Below are positions 8,146 through 16,616 of a DNA stretch of 64,000 nucleotides, one piece after another. The notes beneath the pieces are model-generated. The model had not been told where the DNA came from, did no database searches, and saw only the letters and a program-made list of their open reading frames with translations. A program made the position numbers and the translations under genes. The stretch is from ZYF759 sp046297455 (lineage in GTDB: Bacteria; Pseudomonadota; Alphaproteobacteria; Rhizobiales; Rhizobiaceae): positions 1-64,000 of the forward strand of contig JBKBIT010000004.1 of the NCBI GenBank assembly GCA_046297455.1, in the 5' to 3' direction. Each line of letters begins with the position of its first letter. Within the stretch, counting starts at the first letter, position 1.

Positions 8146-8982
8146 GTGAACGACATTCTTCCCAGGGACGGGCGCCGCATGCAGCGTGTCGAGGCGCGGG
8201 GCAGGGTATCGGTCAAGCAAGGCCAAGGCGGCACGCGCCTGGACCGCCTTTTCCAGGAAGGGGCGGCCAAGATCCGCCTGCCGCGCAGGGAGGCGGCCGG
8301 GCTGGAAGCCGTGCTGATCAACACCGCCGGCGGCCTGACCGGTGGCGACCGGGTCGAATGGGAAGCCGAGGCAGGCGAGGGGACCGCGCTGACGCTGACG
8401 ACCCAGGCCTGCGAAAAGGTCTACCGGGCAGGGGAGGGCGAGGCGACGGTGACATGCCGGATGCGCGCCGGCAAGAACGCCTCCATCGCCTGGCTGCCGC
8501 AGGAAACCATCCTGTTCGACCGTTCGGCCTTGCGGCGGCGGCTGGAAATAGACCTCGAGCCGGGCGCGCGGGCGCTGATCCTCGAGGCGACGATCTTTGG
8601 CCGCACCGCCATGGGCGAAACGGTGAACGAGGCGACGTTTCGCGATCGCTGGCGGGTGCGCGTGGGTGGCAAGCTGGTCCATGCGGAGGATCTGGCGCTG
8701 ACCGGCAGCGTTGCCGAGACGCTTCGGCATGCTGCCGTCGGTGGCGGCGCCCGCGCCATCGCCACGGTCCTGCTGATCGACGCAGAGGCAGAAGCGGCGG
8801 CTGCAAGGGTCGGTTCGATTCTCGGTGCAAGCGACGGCATCAGCACATGGAAAGTTGGTGACGCTGGCAAGCTTCTTGCTAGACTGACGGCAACGGACGG
8901 ACATGCCCTGCGCCAGCGCTTGATGCCGCTACTGCAACTGCTTGGAAGCGAGGCAGGTCTGCCCAAAATTTGGTCAAGCTAG
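8146..8982 (+). CDS. ureD: Urease accessory protein UreD
   Basis: UreD (UreH) binds apo-urease and, with UreF and UreG, forms the complex that delivers nickel and carbon dioxide to the active site. The 278-residue protein contains family signatures: GGLTGGDRVEWE, TTQACEKVYRA and WLPQETILFDRSAL. I chose GTG at 8146 because AAAGG lies six bases upstream; an in-frame ATG at 8092 would add 18 residues and ATG at 8179 would remove 11. It is the first gene of the urease operon, followed 29 bases later by ureA. Confidence 0.9.
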   Translation: MNDILPRDGRRMQRVEARGRVSVKQGQGGTRLDRLFQEGAAKIRLPRREAAGLEAVLINTAGGLTGGDRVEWEAEAGEGTALTLTTQACEKVYRAGEGEATVTCRMRAGKNASIAWLPQETILFDRSALRRRLEIDLEPGARALILEATIFGRTAMGETVNEATFRDRWRVRVGGKLVHAEDLALTGSVAETLRHAAVGGGARAIATVLLIDAEAEAAAARVGSILGASDGISTWKVGDAGKLLARLTATDGHALRQRLMPLLQLLGSEAGLPKIWSS

Positions 8983-9011
8983 GCCGTTTCGAACGGCTGA
9001 GGGGGACGGGA

Positions 9012-9314
9012 ATGCAACTGACGCCAAGGGAAAAAGACAAGCTGCTGGTGGCGATGGCGGCCATCGTGGCCCGAAAGCGACTGGAGCGCGGCGTCAAGCT
9101 CAACCATCCCGAAGCCATTGCGCTCATTGCCGATTTCGTGGTCGAGGGCGCGCGCGACGGCCGCACGGTTGCCGATCTCATGGAGGCTGGTGCCCACGTG
9201 ATCACGCGCGATCAGGTCATGGAAGGTGTGGCCGAGATGATCCACGACGTGCAGGTCGAGGCCACTTTTCCCGACGGGGTCAAGCTGGTCACCGTCCATG
9301 AACCCATTCGTTAG
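9012..9314 (+). CDS. ureA: Urease gamma subunit UreA
   Basis: This 100-residue protein has the usual length and sequence of the bacterial urease gamma subunit: MQLTPREKDKLLVAMA at the start, GVKLNHPEAIALI, and FPDGVKLVTVHEPI at the end. With UreB and UreC it forms the trimeric enzyme that hydrolyses urea to ammonia and carbamate in the cytoplasm. The chosen ATG gives the canonical N-terminus. The downstream ureJ gene follows 25 bases after the stop. Confidence 0.95.
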   Translation: MQLTPREKDKLLVAMAAIVARKRLERGVKLNHPEAIALIADFVVEGARDGRTVADLMEAGAHVITRDQVMEGVAEMIHDVQVEATFPDGVKLVTVHEPIR

Positions 9315-9339
9315 CAGCGCTTTTTCAAGGATCCATGCC

Positions 9340-9936
9340 ATGCTCAGACCCATTGCCCTTTCGGTCCCGCTTCTGCTGATCGCCACTGCCGCGATGGCGC
9401 ATCCCCATCATGCGCATCTCGACGATTACGGCTCGTTCATGAGCGGCCTGCTGCACCCCTTCTTCGGGCTCGACCACGTGCTGGCGATGGTTGCGGTCGG
9501 CCTGTGGGCCTCGTTGCTCGGCGGTCGCGCGCTGATCGTGGTGCCGGCAGCTTTCGTCGGCGTGATGGCGGCGGGCTTCCTGTTGGCGCTCGGCGGTGTC
9601 GAACTGCCCTTCGTGGAGCCCTTCATCCTGGCCTCCATCATCGTGATCGGCCTGATGGTTGCCTTGGCCTTGCCGGTACCGGTCGTTATCGGCGCAGTTG
9701 TGGTCGGCTTTTTTGCGCTGTTCCACGGTCACGCCCATGGCGAGGAAATGGGCGCAGCGACGATGGCAGCCTATGGCGCGGGCTTTCTGATCTCCACTGC
9801 GGTGCTTCATGCCGCAGGCATCGCCATCGGGCTGGGACTGGGCCGCGCGCTTCAGGCAGGGCAAGGCCGCATGGTCACCCGCGCCGCCGGCGCGCTGACG
9901 GTGGTTGGCGGCATCCTGCTCGCGCTGCCAGTATAG
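9340..9936 (+). CDS. ureJ: HupE/UreJ family nickel transporter
   Basis: This 198-residue membrane protein has an N-terminal signal-like segment (MLRPIALSVPLLLIATAAMA) and then the family motif HPFFGLDHVLAMVAVG, whose histidine and aspartate are thought to bind nickel. A second histidine-rich stretch (FFALFHGHAHGEE) lies near residue 140. About six transmembrane segments are apparent. HupE/UreJ proteins import nickel for urease or hydrogenase, and its position between ureA and ureB points to supply of the urease metal centre. The start at 9340 follows an AAGG site. Confidence 0.88.
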   Translation: MLRPIALSVPLLLIATAAMAHPHHAHLDDYGSFMSGLLHPFFGLDHVLAMVAVGLWASLLGGRALIVVPAAFVGVMAAGFLLALGGVELPFVEPFILASIIVIGLMVALALPVPVVIGAVVVGFFALFHGHAHGEEMGAATMAAYGAGFLISTAVLHAAGIAIGLGLGRALQAGQGRMVTRAAGALTVVGGILLALPV

Positions 9937-9946
9937 GGGAGGGGCA

Positions 9947-10252
9947 ATGATACCCGGAGAGATCATCACTGCGGAGGGCGACATCACGCTCAATGCGGGG
10001 GCCGAAACGGTCAGCGTCCTGGTCGCCAATACCGGCGACCGCCCCATCCAGGTGGGCAGCCACTACCATTTCTTCGAGACCAATCAGGCCCTGCGCTTCG
10101 ACCGCGACAAGGCGCGCGGCATGAGGCTCGACATTGCGGCGGGAACCGCCGTGCGCTTCGAGCCGGGCCAGGAGCGCGAAGTCGCGCTGGTGCCGCTTTC
10201 GGGCGCACGCACGGTCTACGGCTTCCAGCAGAAGGTGATGGGAAAGCTGTGA
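9947..10252 (+). CDS. ureB: Urease beta subunit UreB
   Basis: This 101-residue subunit begins MIPGEIITAEGDITLNAG and contains the conserved GDRPIQVGSHYHFFETN and YGFQQKVMGKL segments. It packs between UreA and UreC in the enzyme. A purine-rich ribosome-binding site (GGGGAGGGG) precedes the ATG. The gap to ureC is unusually long, about 670 bases, because a reverse-strand gene is inserted between them. Confidence 0.95.
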   Translation: MIPGEIITAEGDITLNAGAETVSVLVANTGDRPIQVGSHYHFFETNQALRFDRDKARGMRLDIAAGTAVRFEPGQEREVALVPLSGARTVYGFQQKVMGKL

Positions 10253-10293
10253 ACCGTCCTGACCGACAGTCAGCTGGAGGCGCGGCGGGGGCG

Positions 10294-10776
10294 CTACTGA
10301 ACCTCGCCGCCGCCGATTGCATAGATGATGACGTCGTTGTCGTCGAATTCCATTCCGATGACATTCTGCAGCAGGATGCGACGGCTGTCGATGGCGTGGA
10401 AGAAGATGGCGCTGCTTTCTATTGCCACCCGCAATTCGCCGATCGCCTCATTGTTGACCTCGACAGCTTCCGCGACCGGGTTGTCCGGCGCGTCGATGTC
10501 GCTCAGCAGAACGATCGCAACCTCGTCGACATTGAACCGCCGTCGCACTTCCTGCACGGCCTCGCCGGTGTTCTGGATCGCCGTGACGATGCGTTCGGCA
10601 TCGTCGTCGATGCTGATCTCGCCGGTCTTCACGTCGGAGCCGATGATGGTGTCTCGAGCGCCTTCGGCTTCAAGCCCCTGGGCGAGAGCCGACGGTGCCG
10701 CGATGGCCAGAGCCACGGCAACGCCCGCCAAAACGCGTACGGTGCGATCCCTGGATTGGGTCAAGAATTCGATCAT
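10294..10776 (-). CDS. Periplasmic hypothetical protein, antisense within the urease operon
   Basis: I do not recognise this 160-residue protein. It has a signal peptide: a charged N-terminus (MIEFLTQSRDRTVR), a hydrophobic core and a likely cleavage after SALAQ near residue 33. The mature part is acidic, with no cysteines and no obvious catalytic motif; it has alternating hydrophobic residues (EVAIVLLSDID, NDVIIYAIGGGE) suggesting a mixed alpha/beta fold. Codon use looks like that of its neighbours. It is transcribed against ureB and ureC and must have its own promoter near 10780-10900. It may be a cargo gene unrelated to urease; the reading frame and signal peptide support a real gene. Confidence 0.6.
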   Translation of the reverse strand: MIEFLTQSRDRTVRVLAGVAVALAIAAPSALAQGLEAEGARDTIIGSDVKTGEISIDDDAERIVTAIQNTGEAVQEVRRRFNVDEVAIVLLSDIDAPDNPVAEAVEVNNEAIGELRVAIESSAIFFHAIDSRRILLQNVIGMEFDDNDVIIYAIGGGEVQ

Positions 10777-10923
10777 CGGTATCTCCTTGCTCGTCGACGG
10801 CCCGTTGCGGTCTGCTTTCAGGAACGCCGCAGAGGCCGGGCTGTTCCGGTTGGACGCTGCGTCACGGGGTTGCCGGACAGATTGAGCAGCGACGTCATAC
10901 GCGCATGACAGAAAGGAACTGAA

Positions 10924-12636
10924 ATGCCCGCCACCATTTCCCGCTCATCCTATGCGCAGATGTTCGGTCCGACAACCGGCGACCGGGTGCGGCTTGCCGA
11001 CACGGAGCTCTTCGTCGAAGTCGAGAAGGACTTCACCACCTATGGCGAGGAGGTGAAATTCGGCGGTGGCAAGGTTATTCGCGACGGCATGGGGCAGGCC
11101 CAGACCACGCGGGCGGAAGGGGCCGTCGACACGGTGATCACCAATGCGCTGGTGATCGACCACAGCGGGATCTACAAGGCCGATATCGGGCTGAAGGACG
11201 GCCGCATCCACGCCATCGGCAAGGCCGGCAACCCCGATACCCAGCCGGGCGTGACGATCATTGTCGGCCCCGGCACCGAGGCGATCGCTGGCGAGGGCAA
11301 GATCCTGACGGCCGGCGGTTTCGACGCTCACATCCATTTCATCTGCCCGCAGCAGATCGAAGAGGCGCTGACCGCTGGCGTCACCACCATGCTCGGTGGC
11401 GGCACCGGCCCGGCCCACGGCACGCTGGCCACCACCTGCACGCCCGGCCCCTGGCATATCGGCCGCATGATCCAGAGTTTTGACGCCTTCCCGATGAATA
11501 TCGGCCTGTCGGCCAAGGGCAATGCGTCGCTGCCGGCCGCGCTGGAAGAGATGGTGCTGGGCGGCGCCTGCGCCTTGAAGCTGCACGAGGACTGGGGCAC
11601 CACGCCCGCCGCCATCGACAACTGCCTGTCGGTCGCCGACGAGTATGACGTGCAGGTGATGATCCACACCGACACGCTGAATGAGAGCGGGTTCGTGGAG
11701 AACACGGTGGCCGCCCTGAAGGGCCGCACCATCCACGCCTTCCACACCGAAGGCGCCGGCGGCGGGCATGCGCCCGACATCATCAAGGTCTGCGGGCTGC
11801 CCAATGTCATCCCGTCCTCGACCAATCCGACGAGGCCCTACACGGTCAACACCATTGCCGAGCATCTCGACATGCTGATGGTCTGCCACCATCTGTCGCC
11901 GTCGATCCCCGAGGACATCGCGTTTGCCGAAAGCCGCATCCGCAAGGAGACCATCGCGGCCGAGGACATTCTGCACGACATGGGTGCCTTCTCGATCATC
12001 TCGTCGGACAGCCAGGCGATGGGCCGGGTCGGCGAGGTGCTGATCCGCACCTGGCAGACCGCCGACAAGATGAAGCGCCAGCGCGGTCGCCTGCCTCAGG
12101 AGACGGGCGACAACGACAATTTCCGCGTCCGCCGCTACATCGCCAAATACACGATCAATCCGGCAATCGCCCACGGGCTGTCCAAGGAAATCGGCTCAAT
12201 CGAGGTGGGCAAGCGTGCCGATCTCGTTTTGTGGGACCCGGCCTTCTTCGGCGTCAAGCCGATGATGGTGCTTCTGGGTGGCATGATCGCAACCGCCCCG
12301 ATGGGCGACCCCAACGCCTCGATCCCCACTCCCCAGCCTGTGCACTACCGGCCGATGTTCGGCGGCTACGGCAAGGCGATCGCCCATTCCTCGGTCACAT
12401 TCGTGTCGAAGGCTGCGCTCGACAGCGGGTTGAGGGAGAGGCTCGGCGTGGACAAGGGCATGGCCGCGGTGGAGAACACCCGCGGCGGCATCGGCAAGGC
12501 ATCTATGGTGCTCAACGACGCCACGCCCGAGGTCGAGGTCGATCCCGAGACCTACGAGGTGCGCGCCGATGGCGAGTTGCTGACCTGCGAACCGGCGACG
12601 GTGCTGCCGATGGCGCAAAGGTATTTTCTGTTTTAG
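10924..12636 (+). CDS. ureC: Urease alpha (catalytic) subunit UreC
   Basis: This 570-residue subunit has the standard length and all recognisable metal-site motifs of urease: HIHF (nickel histidines), the carbamylated lysine in CALKLHEDWGTT, HTDTLNES, HAFHTEGAGGGHAPDI, the mobile-flap CHHLSPSIPED, and the aspartate in ISSDSQAMGR. It hydrolyses urea in the cytoplasm. The start at 10924 follows GAAAGGAACTGAA. The next gene encodes a GST family protein rather than ureE. Confidence 0.97.
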   Translation: MPATISRSSYAQMFGPTTGDRVRLADTELFVEVEKDFTTYGEEVKFGGGKVIRDGMGQAQTTRAEGAVDTVITNALVIDHSGIYKADIGLKDGRIHAIGKAGNPDTQPGVTIIVGPGTEAIAGEGKILTAGGFDAHIHFICPQQIEEALTAGVTTMLGGGTGPAHGTLATTCTPGPWHIGRMIQSFDAFPMNIGLSAKGNASLPAALEEMVLGGACALKLHEDWGTTPAAIDNCLSVADEYDVQVMIHTDTLNESGFVENTVAALKGRTIHAFHTEGAGGGHAPDIIKVCGLPNVIPSSTNPTRPYTVNTIAEHLDMLMVCHHLSPSIPEDIAFAESRIRKETIAAEDILHDMGAFSIISSDSQAMGRVGEVLIRTWQTADKMKRQRGRLPQETGDNDNFRVRRYIAKYTINPAIAHGLSKEIGSIEVGKRADLVLWDPAFFGVKPMMVLLGGMIATAPMGDPNASIPTPQPVHYRPMFGGYGKAIAHSSVTFVSKAALDSGLRERLGVDKGMAAVENTRGGIGKASMVLNDATPEVEVDPETYEVRADGELLTCEPATVLPMAQRYFLF

Positions 12637-12672
12637 GAAACGAGCCCCGCTAATGAGGTTCGAGGACACCCC

Positions 12673-13272
12673 ATGTATCAAGCAGTCGGAACGCCTGGCT
12701 CGCGGCTCACGCGCGTGACCTGGATGCTGGAGGAACTCGGCCAGCCCTACGAGATCGTCAAGGCCAAGCAGCATTCGGAGACGATGCGCCGCTACAACCC
12801 GTCCGGCAAGGTGCCGGCGCTGGTCGATGGCGATTTGGTGGTGACGGATTCGGCCGCCATCTGCGCCTATCTGGCCGACAAGCATGTCGACAAGGGCATG
12901 GGCGGGGCGACCCCGGCCGAACGGGCGGAACTGAACTCGTGGCTGTTCTTCGCGCAATGCGAACTGGAGGCGCCGCTCTGGAACAAGCTCAAACACCGGA
13001 TGCTCCTGAACGAGGAACTGCGTGCCGAGGTGGGACCCTGGACGGCGCATGAATTCGCGCGCGAGGTCGTCAATTTCGACATGCGGCTCGGCGACCGGGA
13101 ATTTGCCATGGGCGATCGGTTCACGGCCGCCGACATCATTCTCGGCCATTGCGGGCAATGGGCGAGGGGGGCGAAATTCGAGGTCGCATCCGAGCGGGTG
13201 AATTCCTATTTCGACCGTGTGCTGGCGCGTCCCGCGCTGGCCCGCGCCAGGGAAAGGGAAGCTGCCGCATGA
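12673..13272 (+). CDS. Glutathione S-transferase family protein in the urease operon
   Basis: This 199-residue protein has the N-terminal thioredoxin-like GST domain (residues 1-75, with YNPSGKVPALVDGD and VTDSAAICAYLAD, which bind the gamma-glutamyl part of glutathione) and an all-helical C-terminal domain ending in FTAADIILGHCGQWA. The gene lies between ureC and ureE and its TGA overlaps the ATG of ureE, so it is translationally coupled to urease maturation. Its substrate is unknown. A role in metal or redox protection is possible, but only position suggests it. Confidence 0.82.
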   Translation: MYQAVGTPGSRLTRVTWMLEELGQPYEIVKAKQHSETMRRYNPSGKVPALVDGDLVVTDSAAICAYLADKHVDKGMGGATPAERAELNSWLFFAQCELEAPLWNKLKHRMLLNEELRAEVGPWTAHEFAREVVNFDMRLGDREFAMGDRFTAADIILGHCGQWARGAKFEVASERVNSYFDRVLARPALARAREREAAA

Positions 13273-13859
13273 AACTCTCTATCAACACTGACTTCACCAA
13301 GCTGCCGCGCGCGGGCTCGGTTTTCAAGGGCCAGGATGCTGGCAGCGACGTGGCGCCTGTCGGCCAGGCAATGCTGGCCCATGACGAGCGGCATCTGCGA
13401 CGCAAGGTTCTCGAACTCGACGACGGCACAAAGGTGCTGGTCGACCTGCCCGAGCCAGTGGCGCTAGACCATGGCGATCTCCTGGTGCTGGACGATGGCC
13501 GCCATGCCCGGATCGTGGCCGCCGAGGAGGAAGTCTACGACATACGCGCCCGCGACCGGCTGCATCTGGCGCAACTGTGCTGGCACATCGGCAACCGTCA
13601 TCTGGCTGCCCAGATCGAGGAGAACCGCATCCTGATCCTGCGCGACCACGTCATCAAGGCGATGCTCGAAGGCCTCGGCGCGACGGTCAGCGATGTTACC
13701 GAGCCCTTTACCCCGGTGCGCGGCGCCTATTCCGGCCAGACCCATGGCCATCATCACCATCACGGTCACGCCCATGGGCACGACCACGCACATGGCGGCG
13801 AGCGCGATGCCTATGGGCGACTGCCCGGCGATCCGCATTACGGGCACAACCATGCCTGA
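13269..13859 (+). CDS. ureE: Urease accessory protein UreE with histidine-rich tail
   Basis: UreE is the nickel metallochaperone of urease. The 196-residue protein has the N-terminal peptide-binding domain (DDGTKVLVDLPEPVAL, DGRHARIVAAEEEVYDI), the metal-binding domain (LCWHIGNRHLAAQIEENRIL), and a tail from about residue 155 with some ten histidines in repeats such as HGHHHHHGHAHGHDHAHG. The tail probably stores or buffers several nickel ions. The ATG overlaps the GST stop and its own 3' end overlaps ureF. Confidence 0.93.
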   Translation: MKLSINTDFTKLPRAGSVFKGQDAGSDVAPVGQAMLAHDERHLRRKVLELDDGTKVLVDLPEPVALDHGDLLVLDDGRHARIVAAEEEVYDIRARDRLHLAQLCWHIGNRHLAAQIEENRILILRDHVIKAMLEGLGATVSDVTEPFTPVRGAYSGQTHGHHHHHGHAHGHDHAHGGERDAYGRLPGDPHYGHNHA

Positions 13860-14523
13860 GCCGGCCAGCCAGGCCGCCTTGCTGCGGCTGATGGCCTGGC
13901 TGTCGCCGGCCTTCCCGGTCGGCTCCTTCGCCTACAGCCACGGGCTGGAGCGCGCCGTGCATGACGGGCTGGTCAGCGACCGCGCCCTGTTGCGCGATTG
14001 GATCGGCCTTCTCCTGGAAAAAGGCTCGGCCTGGAATGACGCATTGCTCGCGGCCGAAAGCCACCGCCGAGCCGGAAGGGGCGAAGGCCTGGCGGAAATC
14101 GCCGAACTCGCGGAAGCGCTGGCAGGCTCGAAAGAGCGCCACATGGAAACCATGCTGCAGGGCGCGGCCTTTCTGGAAGCGGCACGGCAATGGTCCGGCA
14201 CCGAGACGTTGGCGCTGCCGGCGGCCTGTCCCTATTGCGTCGCCTTCGGCGCGGTTGCCGGCGTGCATGGCATCGATGCGCAGGCGGCCCTCTCGGCCTT
14301 CCTGCAGGCGTTTGCCTCGAACCAGGTGCAGGCGGCGATCCGGCTCTCGGTCATCGGCCAGCAGGACAGCGTCGGTATCGTCGCCGAACTTGAACCGGTT
14401 ATCTCGACTGTGGCCAGCAGGGCGGTTTCGGCATCGCTCGACGATCTCGGCTCCGCCACCATCATGGCCGACACCATGGCCATGCGGCATGAAACCCAGT
14501 ACTCAAGGCTTTTCAGATCATGA
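13852..14523 (+). CDS. ureF: Urease accessory protein UreF
   Basis: This 223-residue all-helical protein has UreF signatures: LSPAFPVGSFAYSHGLE near residue 18, LPAACPYCVAFGAVAG, and ASNQVQAAIRLSVIGQ. UreF binds UreD and gates GTP hydrolysis by UreG during activation of urease. The start (MPEPASQAAL) lies inside the end of ureE, and its stop overlaps the ureG ATG, so ureE, ureF and ureG are tightly coupled. Confidence 0.92.
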   Translation: MPEPASQAALLRLMAWLSPAFPVGSFAYSHGLERAVHDGLVSDRALLRDWIGLLLEKGSAWNDALLAAESHRRAGRGEGLAEIAELAEALAGSKERHMETMLQGAAFLEAARQWSGTETLALPAACPYCVAFGAVAGVHGIDAQAALSAFLQAFASNQVQAAIRLSVIGQQDSVGIVAELEPVISTVASRAVSASLDDLGSATIMADTMAMRHETQYSRLFRS

Positions 14524-15152
14524 CTCAAAACGGACCCCTTCGCGTCGGCATTGGCGGACCGGTTGGCTCGGGCAAGACGACGCTGACCGAGAAACTGTGC
14601 AAGGCGATGCGCGATCATTTCTCGATCGGCGTCGTCACCAACGACATCTACACAAAGGAGGACGCGATGATGCTGGCGCGTCTCCAGGCGCTGCCGGAAG
14701 AACGCATCCTGGGTGTCGAGACCGGCGGTTGCCCGCACACGGCGATCCGCGAGGACGCCTCGATCAATCTCCAGGCAATCGCGCAGCTCAACGAGCGCAT
14801 CCCCGACATGGATGTCGTTTTCATCGAATCGGGCGGCGACAATCTGGCCGCCACCTTCTCGCCGGACCTGGCCGATCTGACCCTCTATGTCATCTCGGTC
14901 TGCCAGGGCGGCGACATCCCGCGCAAGGGCGGGCCGGGCATCACGCGCTCCGACTTCCTGGTCATCAACAAGGCCGATCTCGCGCCGCATGTGAATGTCG
15001 ACCTGGAGGCGATGGAGGGCGATGCGCGCCGCATGCGCGGGCAAAAACCCTTCGCCTTTACCGACCTGTCGCGCGGCAAGGGCGTCGACGAGGTGGTGGA
15101 GTTCATCATCGCCCATGGCGGGCTGTCGCCTAGTCGACAGGCGGCAGAGTAG
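14520..15152 (+). CDS. ureG: Urease accessory GTPase UreG
   Basis: This 210-residue GTPase has the Walker A loop GGPVGSGKTTLTEK (residues 10-23), the metal-binding Cys-Pro-His motif in VETGGCPHTAIREDAS, ESGGDNL, and the guanine-specificity motif NKAD. It couples GTP hydrolysis to nickel insertion into urease. It is the last gene of the operon; the kinase gene downstream converges on it with only eight bases between the stops. Confidence 0.96.
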   Translation: MTQNGPLRVGIGGPVGSGKTTLTEKLCKAMRDHFSIGVVTNDIYTKEDAMMLARLQALPEERILGVETGGCPHTAIREDASINLQAIAQLNERIPDMDVVFIESGGDNLAATFSPDLADLTLYVISVCQGGDIPRKGGPGITRSDFLVINKADLAPHVNVDLEAMEGDARRMRGQKPFAFTDLSRGKGVDEVVEFIIAHGGLSPSRQAAE

Positions 15153-15160
15153 CTCGCGGC

Positions 15161-15796
15161 CTATCTGGCTTGCGTTTCGTTTTCGGGCTTGAAGATCAGG
15201 TCTGCGTCGCGCCTTGCCGCCAGCACCCGCTCGACATTGGCCATGTCGTTGGAAAAGGCGCGTTCGCGCGCAGCCTCCTGCGACAGGCCGTGGTCGACCC
15301 AGCGCCTGACCAGCCTGTGCGCGAGTTCGCCGCGTGGCACGTCGATGAAGATCGAGAAGTCGAACAGCGGTGCAAGCCCGTACCAGGGGCTTTCGTCGAG
15401 CAGCAGGTAATTGCCCTCGACCAGCACGAACCGGATCTCCGGCCCGATGACGGTAGCGCCGGCGCGCGCGAGATCCGCCTTGCGGTCAAAAACGGACAGC
15501 GCGATCTCGTCATCCGTTGTTTTCAGCCTTTCCAGCGCGTGACGGAAGCCAGCAAAATCGAAGGTCTCGGGCGCGCCCTTACGCGCCAGCAGACCGCGCG
15601 CTTCGAGAACCGCATTGTCGTGGTGGAACCCGTCCATCTGGACGATCGCGGCAGCGCCTTGCGGCAACAGCGGGAGAAGGTCTTCCGACAGGGTGGACTT
15701 GCCGGCACCCGGCGCGCCGGCGATGGCCACCAGGACGCGCTTGTGGCCTGCGCCCTTGCGGAAGATGCTGGCCGCCATGTGACCGAGCTGGGTCAT
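15161..15796 (-). CDS. P-loop nucleoside/nucleotide kinase family protein
   Basis: This 211-residue cytoplasmic protein resembles the uridine kinase/pantothenate kinase-like group. The Walker A motif GAPGAGKSTLSED lies near residue 25, followed by QMDGFHHDNAVL and, near residue 130, VLVEGNYLLLDE, which are typical of phosphoribulokinase/uridine kinase-fold enzymes. The lid-like segment RWVDHGLSQEAARER is present. The substrate cannot be named from sequence; small sugars or nucleosides are typical. I chose ATG at 15796 (MTQLGHMAAS) because the domain starts just after it; longer starts to 15955 exist. Confidence 0.75.
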   Translation of the reverse strand: MTQLGHMAASIFRKGAGHKRVLVAIAGAPGAGKSTLSEDLLPLLPQGAAAIVQMDGFHHDNAVLEARGLLARKGAPETFDFAGFRHALERLKTTDDEIALSVFDRKADLARAGATVIGPEIRFVLVEGNYLLLDESPWYGLAPLFDFSIFIDVPRGELAHRLVRRWVDHGLSQEAARERAFSNDMANVERVLAARRDADLIFKPENETQAR

Positions 15797-15908
15797 TGCC
15801 TCTCTCGTGCCCACCGTGCCAGCCAGGCGCCAGCCGATTGCCAATGACTCATTCAGAATACCGCAGTCTGGACCGGCGGCCAAGCGCGTGCCGCAAACCG
15901 AAGGCTCG

Positions 15909-16616
15909 CTAGTCGGCGGTCTCGTCCTCGGTGCGTCCGCGGAAATTGCGGGCAAGGATATAGAGTTCGACCGATTCCTCGCGCGAGGCGGGCGGCTTGA
16001 CGTGGTGTACGGAGGTGAAATTCTTCTTCAGCATGTCGAGAAGACCGCCTTCCGTGCCGCCCTGGAACGTCTTGGCCAGGAAATGGCCGCCCGGCTTCAG
16101 CACCGAGATGGCGAAATCGGCCGCAACCTCGCACAGATGCATGGTGCGGATATGGTCGGTGCGGCGGTGGCCGGTGGTGGGTGCTGCGAGATCGGACAGG
16201 ACGACATCGGGCGCCCCGCCCAGCGCTTCCATCAGGCGTTCGGGCGCCGTATCGTCGAGGAAGTCCAGTTTCAGGATGGTGGCGCCCGGCACTGGGTCGA
16301 CATCGAGATAGTCGATGCCAACCACCCGCGGCGCCTCTGCCGAGGACTTGACGCGCGAAACGGCGACCTGGCACCAGCCGCCGGGTGCCGCGCCCAGATC
16401 GACCACGCGCTGACCGGGCTTGAGCAGCTTGTAGCGGTCGTCGATCTCGATCAGCTTGAAGGCGGCCCGCGAGCGATAGCCCTCCGCATGGGCGCGCTTG
16501 ACATAGGGGTCGTTGAGCTGGCGCTCCAGCCAGCGCCGAGAAGAATTCTTGACCTTCTTCTTGGTCAGCCGCGTCTTCAGCGCGCGCGCGCCGGATCCGC
16601 CGGTACTCTTCTTCAT
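15909..16616 (-). CDS. rlmE: 23S rRNA 2'-O-ribose U2552 methyltransferase RlmE
   Basis: This 235-residue protein belongs to the RrmJ/FtsJ family, which methylates U2552 of 23S rRNA in the assembled large subunit. A lysine-rich N-terminus is followed by YVKRAHAEGYRSRAAFKLIE (catalytic Lys), the SAM-binding motif VVDLGAAPGGWCQV, the Asp in VLSDLAAPTTGH, the Lys in GGHFLAKTFQGG and the Glu in REESVELYI, giving the complete K-D-K-E tetrad. The ATG overlaps the stop of the upstream Ppx/GppA gene, so the two form an operon. Confidence 0.93.
   Translation of the reverse strand: MKKSTGGSGARALKTRLTKKKVKNSSRRWLERQLNDPYVKRAHAEGYRSRAAFKLIEIDDRYKLLKPGQRVVDLGAAPGGWCQVAVSRVKSSAEAPRVVGIDYLDVDPVPGATILKLDFLDDTAPERLMEALGGAPDVVLSDLAAPTTGHRRTDHIRTMHLCEVAADFAISVLKPGGHFLAKTFQGGTEGGLLDMLKKNFTSVHHVKPPASREESVELYILARNFRGRTEDETAD

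Noticed and set aside
10945..12174. Reverse-strand open frame (409 codons) inside ureC
   Set aside because: It mirrors the intact UreC coding frame and shows no domain of its own.
13740..13859. CRISPR-like or repeat appearance of the histidine codons at the end of ureE
   Set aside because: The repetition comes from a histidine-rich nickel-binding tail in an intact reading frame, not from spacers or direct repeats.
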